A stretch of 64,000 nt of DNA from an uncultured Methanolobus sp. (GTDB taxonomy: Archaea; Halobacteriota; Methanosarcinia; Methanosarcinales; Methanosarcinaceae). The stretch is from assembly GCF_963665675.1 (NCBI RefSeq), contig NZ_OY762426.1:1550001-1614000 (forward strand), given 5' to 3'. Under the pieces are notes generated by a model. It searched no databases. It was given only the letters and a program-made list of their open reading frames with translations, and had not been told where the DNA came from. Positions 63,173 to 64,000 of the stretch are shown piece by piece. A program made the position numbers and the translations under genes. Every line of letters begins with the position of its first letter. Within the stretch, counting starts at the first letter, position 1.

Positions 63173-63781
63173 ATGACTACCAACATCGCAGTACTTGTTT
63201 CAGGAAGAGGATCTAATCTCCAGTCTATAATTGACAATATAGAAAGTGGCTACATTCAGAACGCAAAGGTTTCTGTTGTTGTAAGTGATGTGGAGGATGC
63301 CTATGCGCTTGAACGTGCCCGCAAGCATGGTATCACCGATGTTTTCATAGACCCTTCCGATTACCAGAACAAGCAGGAATACGAGAATGAGATCCTGGAA
63401 GTCCTGAAAGACAATGATGTTGACCTTATATTGCTTGCAGGATACATGCGTCTTGTGGGAAAAGACCTGATTGTGGCGTATCGCAACAGTATAATTAACA
63501 TCCATCCTGCATTGCTTCCATCCTTTAAAGGGCTCCATGCACAGCAGCAGGCTTTTGAATATGGTGTGAAGGTCAGTGGTTGTACGGTTCACTTTGTTGA
63601 TGAAGGAATGGATACGGGACCTATAATTATACAGAAATGCGTTCCTGTATTAGAGGGGGATACTGCTGACGATCTGGCAGCCCGTATACTTGAACAGGAA
63701 CACAGGATTTTCCCTGAAGCTGTCAAACTATTCGTTGAGGGTAAGCTTAAAGTGGAAGGTCGAATTGTAGTACACACGTAA
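63173..63781 (+). CDS. purN: Phosphoribosylglycinamide formyltransferase, 202 aa
   Basis: Third step of purine synthesis, using formyl-tetrahydrofolate. Signatures: VSGRGSNLQSIID, LAGYMRLV, the catalytic NIHPALLPSFKGLHAQQQAFEYG region (N, H) and aspartate in GCTVHFVDEGMDTGPII. Length is normal. It precedes glyA, which makes the one-carbon-loaded folate, so the two are functionally linked. Confidence 0.94.
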   Translation: MTTNIAVLVSGRGSNLQSIIDNIESGYIQNAKVSVVVSDVEDAYALERARKHGITDVFIDPSDYQNKQEYENEILEVLKDNDVDLILLAGYMRLVGKDLIVAYRNSIINIHPALLPSFKGLHAQQQAFEYGVKVSGCTVHFVDEGMDTGPIIIQKCVPVLEGDTADDLAARILEQEHRIFPEAVKLFVEGKLKVEGRIVVHT

Positions 63782-63806
63782 ATTAGCTTATATTAATATT
63801 ATAACA

Positions 63807-63821
63807 CCCTGCGAAGCAGGG
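63807..63821 (+). promoter_or_regulatory. Short GC-rich stem-loop between purN and glyA
   Basis: CCCTGC-GAA-GCAGGG is a perfect 6-bp stem with a three-base loop, 26 bases after the purN stop and 38 bases before the glyA ATG. There is no T run after it. It may be a processing or leader element. Confidence 0.4.
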
Positions 63822-63859
63822 GTCCAACATATAGATATCGAATTTAATGGTTGATAACA

Positions 63860-64000
63860 ATGTCTTATGTCTCAGAAATTGACCCGGAGATTGCAGAAGC
63901 CTTAAGGCTTGAAGCAAACCGTCAGGATTACAAGCTGAACCTGATAGCATCAGAGAACTATACAAGCCGTGCAGTAATGGAAGCACAGGGCTCTGTAATG
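63860..64000 (+). CDS. glyA: Serine hydroxymethyltransferase, 5' end (47 codons)
   Basis: The visible N-terminus [20 protein letters not shown] and [20 protein letters not shown] is the conserved SHMT opening, in which LIASEN binds substrate. The gene runs off the window. SHMT interconverts serine and glycine with a folate-type one-carbon carrier. Confidence 0.93.
   Translation, partial: MSYVSEIDPEIAEALRLEANRQDYKLNLIASENYTSRAVMEAQGSVM

Overview
The window comes from a methanogenic archaeon, most likely a methylotrophic member of the Methanosarcinaceae (Methanolobus/Methanococcoides-like; an inference from gene content, with no marker gene present). The signs are an archaeal HMG-CoA synthase/thiolase/DUF35 operon, class I lysyl-tRNA synthetase, TiaS, Nob1, a RecJ-like DHH nuclease, a FilR1/DUF1724-type regulator, a homoaconitase-type LeuC paralogue, TATA boxes, Shine-Dalgarno sequences of the AGGTGATC type, and frequent TTG and GTG starts.

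Layout. 1-9.5 kb is a scarred accessory region around a core isoprenoid operon. It holds toxin-antitoxin pieces, two nearly identical IS1-type elements (470-1208 and 7750-8489), a fossil of the cyaB 3' end, a broken tyrosine recombinase, two copies of a MITE-like repeat and a hicAB pair. The minus-strand operon between the IS copies is regulator - HMG-CoA synthase - thiolase - DUF35 - CYTH, with a standalone Cas4-like nuclease divergent from it. 9.5-25.5 kb is housekeeping: a PAPS-reductase/PUA/ferredoxin fusion, purH, regulators, a PhoU-type protein, Era-like and Nog1-like GTPases, 6-phospho-3-hexuloisomerase, an aminotransferase, hisE and an aconitase-family large subunit. 25.5-26.5 kb is an AT-rich, gene-poor kilobase with a few GC-rich palindromes. 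26.5-39.1 kb holds a TrkA-N/DHH protein, nnr, moaC, prs, an endonuclease III relative with a TPD-motif protein, lysS, methyltransferases and a large U32 protein. 39.2-48.3 kb mixes envelope proteins, an intact ISH3-type element with target duplications, hisF/mazG, an odd tRNA-like locus and a two-gene ATPase+HNH defence module (Septu PtuAB-like). 48.5-64 kb is again core: hisH, an AIR-synthase relative, NfeD/slipin, RecJ-like, a GfcR-like PRTase, Nob1, two tandem KaiC-like ATPases, nadE, tiaS, a wrecked sensor kinase, a COG1395 regulator, purN and the start of glyA.

The most interesting points are these. (1) Two core genes (PhoU-type at 16399, TrkA/DHH at 27986) have no ATG/GTG/TTG at their expected starts; each has a good Shine-Dalgarno sequence six bases before ATA or ATT. 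(2) A histidine kinase at 60231-61912 has its central ~1.06 kb inverted between 13-bp inverted repeats; flipping that segment back restores a PAS-HisKA-HATPase reading order, although frameshifts and stops remain. (3) The 44831-44925 locus has a good T arm, acceptor stem and Tyr-type anticodon loop but no normal D arm. (4) There is a PtuAB-like defence pair. (5) The two IS1-type copies differ in the length of the A run at the presumed frameshift site.
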